From: Siphonodentalium dalli
Taxonomy: Eukaryota; Mollusca; Scaphopoda; Gadilida; Siphonodentaliidae
Assembly: GCA_032622095.1 (NCBI GenBank)
Contig: CP136066.1
Coordinates: 207,850,978 to 207,914,977 of the forward strand
Direction: 5' to 3'
DNA length: 64,000 bases
The number at the start of each line of letters is the position of its first letter. Positions within the stretch are counted from its first letter, which is position 1. The translations under genes were made by a program, and so were the position numbers. Below are positions 1 to 10,906 of the stretch, piece after piece. The notes under the pieces were generated by a model. That model ran no database searches. It was not told where the DNA came from and saw only the letters and a program-made list of their open reading frames with translations.

Positions 1-153
1 TACGTACACCATCGTACGTCTTGACGACAATATACTATTTACGCGCTGATTATGTTTGGCATATGAACAAAACTATATATATTTTAATATTCCTTCTGTT
101 GATGGCGATTTGAACAAATATGAATATTTCTGCAACGAACGCCGCCTGTGCCT
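1..153. mobile_element. Right end of a TTAA foldback element (AGGCACGG family)
   Basis: The right terminus GCCTGTGCCT is followed by TTAA (154-157). It resembles the right end of the complete element at 40396-40889 (CCAACCGTACCT, then TTAA). The first 138 bases are almost the same as 879-1016, the right arm of a second copy. The left part lies outside the window. Confidence 0.6.
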
Positions 154-157
154 TTAA

Positions 158-522
158 CTAATTCCATGTCTATATCAGCATAGATTTATAATCTATTGGA
201 AATAATTTATTTTCAAATTTCTTCAGTTATTTAAAAAGACAAACATAACTTTAATATTAATGACCAATATTTCAAAAGCTCTGATCAATAGTAGTTTAGA
301 ATGTATTGGCTAATTACGCCTTCAGAGAGGGAGTTTAAGACTTGTTATGCAAGGTGTACACAAGCTTTTACTAGTATGAGTAACTATGATAGAAATGAAA
401 GAAAATCATTTATGTTAATTTTCAGCCATGGATGGCGGAGATATTTATTTACCAAAGCTAGAAAGGCAAACATTAAGTTGAAAATGTCATTACGCAAAAT
501 TAATATTGAGTTTAATGGTTAA
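158..522. repeat. Duplicated non-coding segment, partner at 7654-7985
   Basis: Bases ~162-515 match ~7654-7985 over most of their length (shared 'atatcagcatagatttataatc', 'gggagtttaagacttgttatgcaag', 'gaaagaaaatcattta'; quoted only in part). The two copies differ by scattered substitutions and small indels. The match resumes at 1741-1950 versus 8080-8225. Thus the TTAA foldback and Helitron at 523-1740 appear to have inserted into the first copy after duplication. No coding potential is recognised. Confidence 0.6.
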
Positions 523-1016
523 AAATACGGGCAGCGTTGGCGGTGGGTATGCTGTTAAAATATTCACCTCCGTCAAAAACCACCATAAACAGAAAGAATA
601 GTAAAATATAGACAGACTTTGTTCTTATACCAATCAGAAATATGGCATAAACAGTATGTTATTGTCAAATGTTTTGTAAACAAAAGCAAAAAACGTTACA
701 GAACCTGGCTTTTGTTTAGATCCGGATATGGTAAACATAAAGAGCGTTATTTGTTACTGTTTTCCTGATATGGAAATAATAAAGAGCGTTTATATCATTT
801 GTGTGTGATTAACCAATAGTATTGCACTGTGTTATGTAAACAGAAGCAAAACTTCTGTAACACGAGCAGGCTCTTGTTTACGTACACCATCGTACGTCTT
901 GACGACAATATACTATTTACGCGCTGATTATGTTTGGCATATGAACAAAACTATATATATTTTAATATTCCTTCTGTTGATGGCGATTTGAACAAATATG
1001 AATATTTCTGCAACGA
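523..1016. mobile_element. TTAA foldback element (AGGCACGG family), right end truncated
   Basis: TTAA at 519-522 is followed by a GC-richer terminus. A left arm at ~566-670 (accaccataaacagaaag...) is complementary to a right arm at ~879-1010, typical of this foldback family. The terminal bases after 1016 are replaced by a Helitron-like end. The middle contains 'gtaaacataaagagcgtt' repeats shared with 40396-40889. Confidence 0.55.
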
Positions 1017-1740
1017 CCAGATCTCGGAAACGGGTAGAGCTATCGACTTGAAATTTGGTTTTTGAATAGCCCGGACAACGTCGGGCTCATCGGCTAGTCT
1101 CATATATATTTTGGGAAATCTGTCTGTCTGTGTGTCTGTGTGTCTGTTCGCGATAGACTCGAAAACGGCCAAGCCGATTTCGATGAAACTTGGTATGTGG
1201 GGGTACTTTAGCCCGGGGAGTGGCATTGGCCTATTAATTTGCCCGTGTGACGTGACCTTGACCTTGAAATCGGGTCATTTCAAGGTCAAACACCCGAGTA
1301 TAACGGGATTTCGATGAAAATTAGTGTCTGGGGATACTTTCGTATGGGGAGTGTCGTAAGCCTATTCGTTTGCCCGTGCGACGTGACCTGGAACTTGAAA
1401 TCGGGTCAATTCAAGGTCAAATCGCGAATTTTGATGGGATTTCGGCAAAATTTGATACGTAGGGTTACTTTTGTCCACTGGGTGTTTTGGACGGGTCAAA
1501 TCGTGACCCCGACCTGACCTTGACCTTCAAAATGATCAATTCGAGGTCAAATCGGGTAAAACCGGATGGATTTCGACGGGTACTTTTGTCGGGTACTTTT
1601 GTCTGGGCGGTGTTTTGGACGGGTCAAATCGTTACCCCGCCTGACCTTGACCTTCAAAATGGACAATTCAAGGTCAAATCGCGCCATTCGCCGAAAAGCA
1701 GAGGGGAAACAGCCCGGACGAAGTCGGGTCCACCTGCTAG
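1017..1740 (+). mobile_element. Helitron-like non-autonomous elements, head to tail
   Basis: Two 3' ends of Helitron type are visible: a GC hairpin (AGCCCGGACAACGTCGGGCT, 1069-1088) then CTAG|T at ~1097, and a second hairpin (GCCCGGACgaagtCGGG) then CTAG|T at 1740. The second unit starts TCTCATATAT directly after the first CTAG, as expected for a Helitron 5' TC end. The body holds degenerate ~110-bp repeats built around 'gtgaccttgaccttgaaatc'. No Rep/helicase ORF is present, so it would move in trans. Open frames here are repeat artefacts. Confidence 0.55.
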
Positions 1741-2117
1741 TATCATATATATAAACACAAGATGCAATTTTTCTATGGAAAATTGACAAATATAACTTTT
1801 ATATCTATATCGCTATAGTGACTCAATATTATATAATTACAAATATATTATTTTGAAATTGGAAAAATAACCGAATTTCTTTTGTCTCCCCATGGCGAAT
1901 GTTTATTTATAATCCTATGTCTTCTTTTTCACCAGTTTTAGGTATGGTTCCTTGCTGAGGTAGATCAGTTTTACTTTACCTTTTTCCCCATGTGGGTAAC
2001 TCTGATCTCTCCTTCAGTAGTTTTCCCCAAAGATTTGCGAGATTCACATGCAGATCAACTGAGACTCCGATGCCACTTACTGGCTGTATATTTGTCACAC
2101 GCTGAAGGACTACCATA

Positions 2118-2461
2118 CAATAATGCCCTAAATAATTGATTTCTTAACTCTTTCAGTGCCAAGTCCGATTTTTGTATCAACCCATATTTCCTTAATCATT
2201 TTTCAAATTTATCGATTATAATAATGTGATACATTGATGGAAAGAGCTCTTACAAAAATCTGACTTGGCACTGAAAGGGTTAACCACGGCAGAATTATGG
2301 GTAATTTTTCAGGATTTAGTCGGAAATATGTTGCCATTCATCGGAAAGCTCTCAGTGAGAGTTTTCCGATGAATGGCAACAAGCCATATTTCCGACTAAA
2401 TCCTGAAAAATGACCCATAATTCTGCTGTGGTTAAGGAGTAAATTATTTAGGGCATTACTG
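2118..2461. mobile_element. CAGTAATGCCC-type foldback MITE with a nested insertion
   Basis: Termini CAATAATGCCC / GGGCATTACTG are flanked by TA on both sides, as in Tc1/mariner-pogo type elements. The two long arms pair with each other (ccgatgaatggcaacaag on both strands). The left arm is interrupted by a 132-bp TTAA element (2148-2279). The other copies of this family in the window give the uninterrupted sequence at that point. Confidence 0.75.
2148..2279. mobile_element. Small TTAA element (CCCTTTCAGTGCCA family)
   Basis: Termini CTCTTTCAGTGCCAAG / CTTGGCACTGAAAGGG are flanked by TTAA at 2144-2147 and 2280-2283. TTAA duplication and CCCTTT ends are the hallmark of piggyBac-type transposition. 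It is 132 bp with no coding capacity, related to the element at 6739-7091, and inserted into the TTAA of the MITE around it. Confidence 0.75.
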
Positions 2462-2465
2462 TAAG

Positions 2466-2948
2466 TCTCTATTGTTGAGATCTCCAAATCGAACAATAAT
2501 GTCACTTGTGCCATCCTTGGTGGCTGGGAGGCGGTGGCAAGTAGCAAATTGCATGTTGTCAACTTTGTCTATTTGTATAGATAAGTCAGAAGTAAACATA
2601 GCTTTCACTTCTTTTGTAGTCTGCACTGATTTTTCCTTTCTTTTCCCCATGACTCCTCTTATGGTCAAATTCCATTTTCTCCCCCAGAGATCAAGTTTAG
2701 TTACCGAGCTGCTGAGGTCATCTGTTTTTATACCCCCCCTGCAATGAAGTTGTGGGGGGGGGGGGGGTAAACTGGAATCAGCTCGTCCGTCCGTCCATCG
2801 TCTGTCGTCCGTCCGTGGACACAAATTTGTCCGGAGTTTTTCTCAGTTGTTTTATAATTTTCCGTGAAACTTGGCACAGACACCAACCACCATGGGAACC
2901 TGTGCACTTGCCATTATGACGTCTGTCCTTCATTTTTAGGTATACTTT
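2466..2948. other. Repeat-rich gap with a C/G-run hairpin
   Basis: No gene seen. At ~2730-2768 a run of C (tacccccc) pairs with a 14-G run (gttgtgggggg...), the start of a repeat family related to those near 5060-5340 ('gaaacttggcaca...ccatgggaacctgtgcac'). Confidence 0.4.
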
Positions 2949-3835
2949 TTAGCTCAACTTACTTTTGTAAGTTTGAGCTATTGCCATGGTTTGGCGTCCG
3001 TCGTCCGTGTGTGCGTGTGTCCGTGTGTCCGTCAACAATTTCCTTTGGCGCGGGCTACAGGTTGTACCTTTGGTCTGATCTTCATGAAATTTGTCATGAA
3101 TGTTGACATTGACATGTAGATGGGAACGAGTCATTTTGGGGTCATTCGGGCAAAAAACATGGCCGCTGGCAGCCATCTTGGATTTCAAGATTCAATCCAT
3201 TGGCGCGGCCTACAGGTCGTACTGTTCATCTGATCATCATGAAATTTGTCATTGATGTTAATAATGACATGTAGATGGGAACAAGTGATTTTGGGGGTCG
3301 TTCGGCCAAAAAACATGGCTGCCAGCAGCCATCTTGGATTTTACTCTTTGCATGACTAAATCCTTTGGCACGGGCTACAGGTTGTACCTTTGGTCTAATC
3401 TTTATGAAATTTGTCATGAATGTTGACATTGACATGTAGATGGGAACGAATCATTGTGGGGTCATTCGGCCAAAAAACATGGCTGCCAGCGGCCATCTTG
3501 GATTTCAAAATTCAATCCATTGGCGCGGTCTACAGGTCGTACTGTTCGTCTGATCATCATGAAATTTGTAGGTCGTAGCTTTGGTCAGATCTTCATAAAA
3601 TTTGTCATGGATGTTAACAATTATACGTAGATTGGAACGAGTTCTTTTGGGGTCAATTGGCCAAAAAAAATGGCCACCAGCAGCCATCTTGTATTTTACA
3701 CTTTGCATCACTAAATCCTTGGGCGCAGGTTAGACATTTCAATTAGCACCTTTCCTATTCCTCCATTTACTGTCAACCATTAAATTATTCCCCTACCTAA
3801 GTTGAGCTACAGTGTCATTGACACTTTCATTTTAT
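2949..3835 (+). mobile_element. AGCTCAACTT-family element with ~160-bp internal tandem units
   Basis: It begins ttttagctcaactta and ends aagttgagctacagtgtcattgacac, so its ends are short inverted repeats. Inside are about four degenerate ~160-bp units, each with 'catcttggatttc', 'atgaaatttgtcat' and 'catgtagatgggaac'. Other copies: 14273-14727, 41287-43228 (minus), 52962-53690 and 63700 to the window end. It encodes no protein and may be a non-autonomous DNA element of Helitron/Helentron or MITE type. Confidence 0.6.
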
Positions 3836-5060
3836 CCCCCGCCAAATTGAAAATTTGCGGGGGATATAGTAATGGGTTCCATCCGTCCCGAATTTGTAAG
3901 AGTCATAACTTGAAAAAATGTAAACGGATTTCAAAGAATTGTGGTTTATGAGTTCACCTGACCATTACCTAGAATGAGTTCGCAAGCCAGGTCTGGCCAG
4001 ATATTTTTACCGGAGTTATTGGACTTTGTTTATTATTTTTGTCGAATTTACCAAATAGCAACTAGACGACGTCACAGGGCTCAGTTCCACAAATCTCAAC
4101 AGATTTCAAAGATATTTGGTATATGAGTTCACCTAAACATTACCTAGAATGAGTTCGCAAGCCAGGTCCGGCCGGATATTTTTACCGGAGTTATTGGACT
4201 TTGTTTATTATTTTTGTTGAATTTACCAAATAACAAATAGATGACGTCACAGGGCTCATTTCCACAAATCTCAACGGATGATATTGGTATTGGTAGATAT
4301 TTGGTGTATGAGTTCACTTGACGAGTATCTAGGACGAGTTCGCAAACCAGGTCCGCCTGGATATTTTAAGCGGACTTATTGGACTTTGTTTATTTTTTTG
4401 TGTGCAAATGGACGACGTCACAGGGCTCATTTCCACAAATGTCAACGGATTTCAAAGATTTTTGGTATATGAGTTCATATGACCAGTATCTAGAACGAGT
4501 TCGCAAACTAGGTATGGCTGGATATTTTCAGCAGAGTTATTGGACTTTGTTTATTTTATTGTGTGCATATGGATGATTTCACATGGCTCATTTCCACAAA
4601 TGTCAACGGATTTCAAAGATTTTTGGTATATGAGTTCATATGACCAGTATCTAGAACGAGTTCGCAAACCAGGTCCACTTGGATATTTTCAGCAGAGTTA
4701 TTGGACTTTGTTTTGTTTTTTTTTGTGCATATGGACGACGTCACAGGGCTCATTTCCACAAATGTGAACGGATTTCAAAGATTTTTGGTATATGAGTTCA
4801 CATGACCACTATCTAGAACGAGTTCGCAAACCAGGTCCGGCCGGATATTTTCAGCAGAGTTATTGGACTTTGTTTATTATTTTTGGTGCAAATGGACGAC
4901 GTCTCATGGCTAGTACCTAAAATGAGTTCGCAAGCCAGGTATTTTGACAAAATCCCACCTCTTGTTTAGCACATACTGAGAATGCAAACTTTATTGAGAA
5001 TGCACTTCCCCAACTGCACATTTCGGCGGGGGATACCGCCGTCTGCGACTGCTTGTTAAA
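3836..5060 (+). mobile_element. CCCCCGCC-ended element with internal ~180-bp tandem units
   Basis: It starts atcccccgccaaattg...ttgcgggggatatag (a terminal hairpin) and ends with a matching 'tttcggcgggggatacc'. The interior is about six degenerate units containing 'gagttcgcaaaccaggtcc' and 'ttattggactttgttta'. Short ORFs in it come from the period. No protein domain is seen. Confidence 0.55.
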
Positions 5061-5480
5061 ACTTGGCACAGATATTTAGTACCATCGGAATCTGTGCACC
5101 TGTGATTATGACGTCTGTCCGACATTTTTTGGTGGAGTTATCCCCCTTTTTCGACTTATAATTTTTTTTTGCGACATGCATAATTTTGTCCGAGTTTTTA
5201 TTCCTACATTTTTATGTCAATGTTTTTTAATCTTGGCACTAATATTTAGTACCATGGGAACCTGTGCACCTGTGATTATGACGTATGTCTGACTTTTTTT
5301 TGTGGAGTTATTCCCCTTTTTCGACTTAGAACATTTTTGTAACATGCATAATTTTGTCTGAGCTTTTATTCCTACATTTTTCGGTCAATAGGTTTAAGAT
5401 TAGGGTTAGGGTTGTGAACCTGCAATGGTAACTGTTATTTTATTATTTTAACTAAATGTTTACTGACAAGTGAAACAGCT
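5061..5480. repeat. Two ~160-bp direct units plus a short TTAGGG run
   Basis: Two units (about 5070-5220 and 5225-5385) share 'tggcac...atttagtaccat', 'ctgtgcacctgtgattatgac' and 'ttcgactta'. At 5399-5413 there are about two and a half copies of TTAGGG. No gene. Confidence 0.45.
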
Positions 5481-5487
5481 TAGTATT

Positions 5488-5934
5488 TTAAAAACACAGG
5501 GGTATCCTTAGACCCATTGGGACAGTCACACCTCTAGTTGTACTTATTTTGGTCACTTCTTCTTGAAGGCTATTTTGAGTTTCAGAAACTTCATCACGTT
5601 TCCTTGACACGTCTTCAAACTTTTCATCCATAAATGAAACATATTCAGCTACTTGCTTTTCTACATCATTAATTTTCTCAAGAATGTCCGGGATGGTGAT
5701 TTCTTCAATTTTCTGCACTGCATTTGTATCATTGGTTGCTTTTTTCTCGGTTGAATTGACTTTCTTAGCAAGCTCATCTACTGTTTTGTCAATTTCTTCC
5801 AATTTCCCATTTACTTCTGCAACGGTTTTGTATAACTGTATGAAACACTTGCTCATGTCTTCAAAGTTCTTACAGTTGTACATTTTTTCCAATTTATCAC
5901 AGTTTGTTGCATTTGAATTTACTTGTATTTCCAT
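5488..5934 (-). CDS. Coiled-coil protein ORF of unknown origin
   Basis: A 148-aa ORF, almost entirely predicted coiled coil: regular heptads of I/L/V through residues ~25-135, rich in Lys, Glu and Asn, with no signal peptide or membrane segment. It starts MEIQVNSNATNCDKLEKMYN. A second locus on the same strand (minus, near 8265-8205) preserves the same start region (METCANSNATNCDK...) and the same upstream 100 bases, then stops resembling it. The unit is therefore repeated in the genome. It could be the first ORF of a LINE (these often have a coiled coil) or a duplicated small gene. No function is assigned. Confidence 0.5.
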   Translation of the reverse strand: MEIQVNSNATNCDKLEKMYNCKNFEDMSKCFIQLYKTVAEVNGKLEEIDKTVDELAKKVNSTEKKATNDTNAVQKIEEITIPDILEKINDVEKQVAEYVSFMDEKFEDVSRKRDEVSETQNSLQEEVTKISTTRGVTVPMGLRIPLCF

Positions 5935-5939
5935 CTTTG

Positions 5940-6734
5940 CGACGTAAACAAGCTTGAGTTATAGTCACCTATATTTGATGGACGCGCTCACAAGGTGGCT
6001 TCTAAAGTTCATTTTGTCAATCTTTGCTTTACAATTTTTCATCTACTGCAACTATGGTTGATCTACTTCCTGCTTGGTGTCTTTGATTTTAGCATTTAGT
6101 TATGTTATTCTTCCTTTGGCATTTCAATTTTATATTTTTTATTGATGGAGTTGCATGATGGTAAGCTAATCAGGGCGCAGGCATTACCTGAAGTTATCAG
6201 AATAAAATTTGGTATGTCAGTTTGTCAGCCCAATTTACAGATCGAGTTTGAATATGGGATTGATTCTAAAAAAAAAATTACAGAGTTATGGCTCTTTCTA
6301 TAAATTTTTTCTTTTTTTAAATTTATATATTTTTTGTTAATCACCACTTAGCAGGTGAATTTTTTAACTAAACCAATGGGGCTCTAGGTCCTTGGATGCT
6401 TGGACTTACATTGGATCAAACAGGGCCGAGATATGTGCTTTAAGTCCTTTTACCCATTCCATGTCTTTTAACCTTTTCCATTATTAAATAACTATATTAT
6501 TTTGATATCTCACATGACAATTTGCACCAACATGGATAGAACTGCTTACACTATGGTAGTGGTGACAGGCTCTATAGTTTAGATGTTATATTAACCATTC
6601 TATTTTCAATAATTTGTGTTATTACGTACATTTGTCTATACTACTTTAGATCATAACAGTATACTCGGTAATTCAACTTCAAAGCTTTAAATTATGATTC
6701 CTATCATATCAATTTACTATCGCCAAGGGATGGG
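5940..6734. other. Gap without recognised gene
   Basis: The first ~100 bases match 8280-8380 (upstream flank of the coiled-coil ORF family). 6160-6480 resembles the 'aaatttggtatgt...cagagttatgg' class of degenerate repeats. Nothing else is supported. Confidence 0.4.
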
Positions 6735-6738
6735 TTAA

Positions 6739-7091
6739 CCCTTTCAGTGCCAGGTCCGATTTTTGTATCATCCCTTATACCCTGTGCCAATGCATTCTCT
6801 TATATATGCGAGTCGACCGGTCGACTCGCATATATAAGAGAATGCATTGGCCTAACAATTTTTTATCATTTGTTATTATTTTTTACAATTTTTTACAATT
6901 TTAATAATCTTTTCTTATATTCTTTAACAGACTTAATTATTTTGTAGGTTTAGTGCCAGGGAATCGTGGGCATCAAAATTATTACTATGAATATTTGGTG
7001 ATAGTAAAAATGTTTTTTTTTTTAATTTTTAGGGCCAATTTTACAGACCGTAAATTAGGGCCGATGAGATCCGTCTCTGGCACTGAAAGGG
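6739..7091. mobile_element. TTAA element (CCCTTTCAGTGCCAG ends) carrying the hairpin module
   Basis: Termini CCCTTTCAGTGCCAGG / CTGGCACTGAAAGGG are flanked by TTAA at 6735-6738 and 7092-7095: a piggyBac-like MITE of 353 bp. At 6784-6852 it contains a nearly perfect palindrome (tgccaatgcattctctt ... aagagaatgcattggcc, centre cgaccggtcg), then an AT-rich spacer with 'ttttttacaattttt' repeats. Confidence 0.8.
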
Positions 7092-7189
7092 TTAAAAATC
7101 TGCCGATGTTGATCATCGACGATCGGCCTCTCACTAAACGAAAATTTCAGTGACGATGTGCCTGAGAACATAGAATTTTTATTTATATA

Positions 7190-7443
7190 CAAGCCTTGAA
7201 ATAGTGTGTCTGTCATTTGCAGAATGAGGTTCCCAGAGGGTGAATTTAGTGATGCTACTCTGCATAGCGGGCTAGCATCACCAACTTCACCCTCTGGGAA
7301 CCTCATTCTGCTGAGCTGTAAGCAGAATGAGGTCCCCAGAGGGTGAATTTGGTGATGCTAGCCCGCTATGTGGGGTAGCATCACTAAATTCACCCTCTGG
7401 GGACCTCATTCTGTAGATGACAGGCACACTATTTCACGGCTTG
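7190..7443. mobile_element. CAAGCC-family hAT-like foldback MITE
   Basis: Termini CAAGCC / GGCTTG are flanked by a perfect 8-bp duplication TTTATATA (7182-7189, 7444-7451). The interior is a head-to-head foldback built from 'gaggtccccagagggtgaa' and its complement. The 8-bp duplication indicates a hAT-type transposase. Other family members occur throughout the window. Confidence 0.82.
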
Positions 7444-7653
7444 TTTATATAACAGATAAATGGAGCCAACTCAGTGTTCATTGCTTTAGTTTGATTGCTT
7501 CAGTGTGCATGAACAAATTCTCATTTCTTATCGAATTTCACCCATGTCGGAGTCTACAGTATCTACCATTATATTGGAACTTCACAATGCACTTCCTACG
7601 AAATTGTATCTATGACCATATGATTACTGGTACTGGCATATATATATATATAT

Positions 7654-8380
7654 ATCAGCATAGATTTATAATCAATTGGAAATTTATTTCAAAATTTCTT
7701 CAGTTATTTAAAAAGGCATATATAACTTTAATATTAATGACTAATATTGCAAACGCTCTGATCAATAGTATCTTAGAATTTATTGGCAAATTACAGAGAG
7801 GGAGTTTAAGACTTGTTATGCAAGTTTTGCACAAGCTTTTACTGGTATGAGTAACTTTGATAGAAATGAAAGAAAATCATTTATAGTTGATTTTCAGACA
7901 TGGATGGCGAAGATATTTATTTACCAAGCTAGAAAGGCAAACATTAAGTTGAAAATGTCATTATGCAAAATTAATATTGAGTCTAATTCCATGTCTAGCG
8001 TCATACATGATGGATGACATGAAACACAGAATCAATAAACCATGGCCTGATTTGGAACATAATCAGTATACATATATATCATATATATATAAACACAAGA
8101 TGTAACTTTTCTATGGAAAATTGACAAACATAACATTTATATATAAAAGTTTATTTATCATCCTATGTATTCTTTTTCACCAGTTTTAGGTATCGTTTTA
8201 GGTATGGTTCTTACAGTTGTACATTTTTTCCGATTTATCGCAGTTTGTTGCATTTGAATTTGCACACGTTTCCATTTCTGCGACGTAAACAAGCTCGATT
8301 TATAGTCACCTATATTCGATGCACGCGCTCACGTGTTCTAAAGTTCAGTTTGTCGATCTTTGCTTTCCATTAGATCCAAC
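7654..8380. repeat. Second copy of the 158-522/1741-1950 segment and a truncated ORF start
   Basis: 7654-7985 and 8080-8225 match the two halves of the segment at 158-522 and 1741-1950. From 8205 to 8380 the sequence matches the start and upstream flank of the coiled-coil ORF (5880-6040); on the minus strand it still reads METCANSNATNCDK. The copy is cut off after about 20 codons. Confidence 0.55.
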
Positions 8381-9370
8381 TCATAACTGGAATCCCTTAG
8401 CAGTCACAAGGCAGGGACCAGCCTAGCAGTCACAAGGCAGGGACCAGCCTTGAGGCCGATTTGGAAGACATTTTCTCTGAAAATTGTGCCAATTCTTCCT
8501 ATTTTTGTCCCAGGGAGAAGTGACTTCTCTCTCATATACCAGTATGCATATGGGCCAACATCACATATAAAGGATATCTACTGATTATAATGGTGTTTTA
8601 CTCACTATACTGGCTTTATAATTGGGCTGTGGTATTGCATAATACCTATTGGATCATAAAAGGGTGATGTTGGGGTGTAAATTGAACTTGTGATCAGTTT
8701 TGATAATTTTTTCTTACATTCTTTGTCAATTTTTATTATTTTTTCTGACATTCTTTAACAATTTTTAAATTTTTGTATCATTATTTGTTACATTCTTTAG
8801 CAATTTTTTATTATATTTTTCATTTTTTCTTACATTCGTTAACAATTATAAAAAATAATATAAAATTTGTTAGGCCAATGCATTCTCTTATATATGCAAG
8901 GCGACCTATGGTCGACTCGCATATATAAGAGAATGCATTGGCACAGGGCTTTCGCAAAAATTCAGGAAGCTCCAGTCATTAACAACTGATGATGCTGTCA
9001 TACCTGGAATCCCTTAGTAGTCACACATGCAAGGCAGGAATCAGCCTTGAGGGTGACTTGGGAGATATCTTCTCCCTAAAATGTGCCACATCTCCCTAGT
9101 TTTGTCCAATTCTCTCTCATATACCAGTATGCATATGTCCCCACAGCATATTTAAACTGTATTTTCTGATTATAATGGTGTAATTACTCATTATCATGGT
9201 TTTGTAAATGGGCTATTGTATTGCATAATACTTGGGCTGTAAATCGATGTAAATTGAACTTTAGCCGTTATGACTTCTCCTTGACAACAGTCCACTTCTC
9301 CTTGACAACAGTCCACTTCTCCCTAATAATCAAATAGGGAGAAGTGACTTCTCCTAATATGACATCTCTA
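8381..9370. repeat. Repeat-rich gap: cagggaccagcc family and one hairpin arm
   Basis: 8384-8660 and 8990-9360 are copies of a family with 'ggcagggaccagccttgagg' and 'gggagaagtgacttctc', also seen at 48000-48270 and 60240-60480. 8700-8950 is the right half of the hairpin module (AT spacer, then gccaatgcattctctt...aagagaatgcattggcacaggg), followed by an end that resembles the CCCTTCCATGACTGGAGC TTAA family without its last bases. No gene. Confidence 0.5.
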
Positions 9371-9378
9371 GTCTGGTC

Positions 9379-9839
9379 CAAGCCTGAGTTTAGTGTGCCT
9401 GTCATTTGCAGAATGAGGTGCCCTGAGGGTGAATTTAGTGACGCTATCCCGCATAGCGGGCTAGCATCACTAAATTCACCCTCTGGGGACCTTATTCTGC
9501 TTATGCCTCATCTTCTCTGGAAATTTCTTTATAATCTAATTTCTATAGAAACTTCTTCACATAGATTCTATTTCTTTTTTAATAGTTTAGTTTATCTATA
9601 TTCCCAAATTGGCAAACGACACATTGCATAATCGAGGTTCCCAATGGGTGTACATCACAATATTCACCTTTTGGGAACTTCAATCTGAGTCTACATCTCC
9701 CATAGCATATGAGGCCATGTATAATGAGGTCCCCAGATGGTGAATTTGGTGCTGCTAGCCCGCAGTGCAGGATAGTGTCACCAAATTCACCCTCTGGGGA
9801 CCTCATTCTGCAAATGACAGCCCACTAAACTCAGACTGG
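9379..9839. mobile_element. CAAGCC-family hAT-like MITE (461 bp)
   Basis: It starts CAAGCCTGAGTTTAGTG and ends with a degenerate CTCAGACTGG. Flanks GTCTGGTC / GACTGGTC match at 7 of 8. Two foldback blocks ('gaggtccccagatggtgaa' type) flank a middle section with 'ttggcaaacgacacattgcata', the full-length form of this family. Confidence 0.75.
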
Positions 9840-9882
9840 GACTGGTCCCTGGGTTTCTTATTGTTTATTTTCATTGATTTAA

Positions 9883-10906
9883 CCCTTTCATGATGGGAGC
9901 TGAGCTGTTGCAACATTAAATATCCTGTGCCAGTGCATTCTCTTATATTTGTGAGTCTCCCATAGGGAGCCTTGCATATATAAGAGAATGCAATGGCTTA
10001 CAAGGTCAATGTAAATAATGTTAGACCAATGTATTCTCTTATATATGCGAGGCTCCCTATGAAAGACTTGCATATATAAGAGAATGCACTGGCTTGCAAG
10101 GTAAATGAAAATATTGTCAGGCCAATGTATTCACTTATATATGCGAGGCTCCCTATGAGAGACTTGCATATATAAGAGAATGCACTGGCTTGCAAGGTAA
10201 ATGAAAATATTGTCAGGCCAATGTATTCACTTATATATGCGAGGCTCCCTATGAGAGACTTGCATATATAAGAGAATGCACTGGCTTGCAAGGTAAATGA
10301 AAATATTGTCAGGCCAATGTATTCACTTATATATGCGAGGCTCCCTATGAGAGACTTGCATATATAAGAGAATGCACTGGCTTGCAAGGTAAATGAAAAT
10401 ATTGTCAGGCCAATGTATTCACTTATATATGCGAGGCTCCCTATGAGAGACTTGCATATATAAGAGAATGCACTGGCTTGCAAGGTAAATGAAAATATTG
10501 TCAGGCCAATGTATTCACTTATATATGCGAGGCTCCCTATGAGAGACTTGCATATATAAGAGAATGCACTGGCTTGCAAGGTAAATGAAAATATTGTCAG
10601 GCCAATGTATTCACTTATATATGCGAGGCTCCCTATGAGAGACTTGCATATATAAGAGAATGCACTGGCTTGCAAGGTAAATGAAAATATTGTCAGCCCA
10701 ATGTATTCACTTATATATGCGAGGCTCCCTATGAGAGACTTGCATATATAAGAGAATGCACTGGCTTGCAAGGTAAATGAAAATATTGTCAGGCCAATGC
10801 ATTCTCATATATGCAAGGCTCCCTATGAAAGACTTGCATATATGAGAATGCATGGCATAGGATGGATCTTTAATGCTGCCCCAGCGCTGCTCCCATTATG
10901 AAAGGG
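9883..10906. mobile_element. TTAA element (CCCTTTCATGATGGGAGC) with a 96-bp hairpin array
   Basis: Termini CCCTTTCATGATGGGAGC / GCTCCCATTATGAAAGGG follow TTAA (9879-9882) and precede TTAG, a one-base change. The interior holds about ten tandem 96-bp units (from ~9930 to ~10860). Each contains an imperfect hairpin: aatgtattcacttatatatg / catatataagagaatgcact. Because 96 is divisible by three, one minus-strand frame stays open for 257 codons with a 32-residue period. This is not regarded as a gene. Confidence 0.8.

Noticed and set aside
1111-1789. Several 60-100 codon frames on both strands
   Set aside because: They lie in degenerate ggtcaaggtca-type subrepeats of the Helitron-like element and match no protein family.
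5399-5413. Telomere
   Set aside because: Only about two and a half TTAGGG copies, easily chance or an old interstitial trace.
9998-10771. 257-codon minus-strand open frame with a 32-residue repeat
   Set aside because: It is produced by the 96-bp hairpin array (period divisible by three) and repeats the array, not a protein family.
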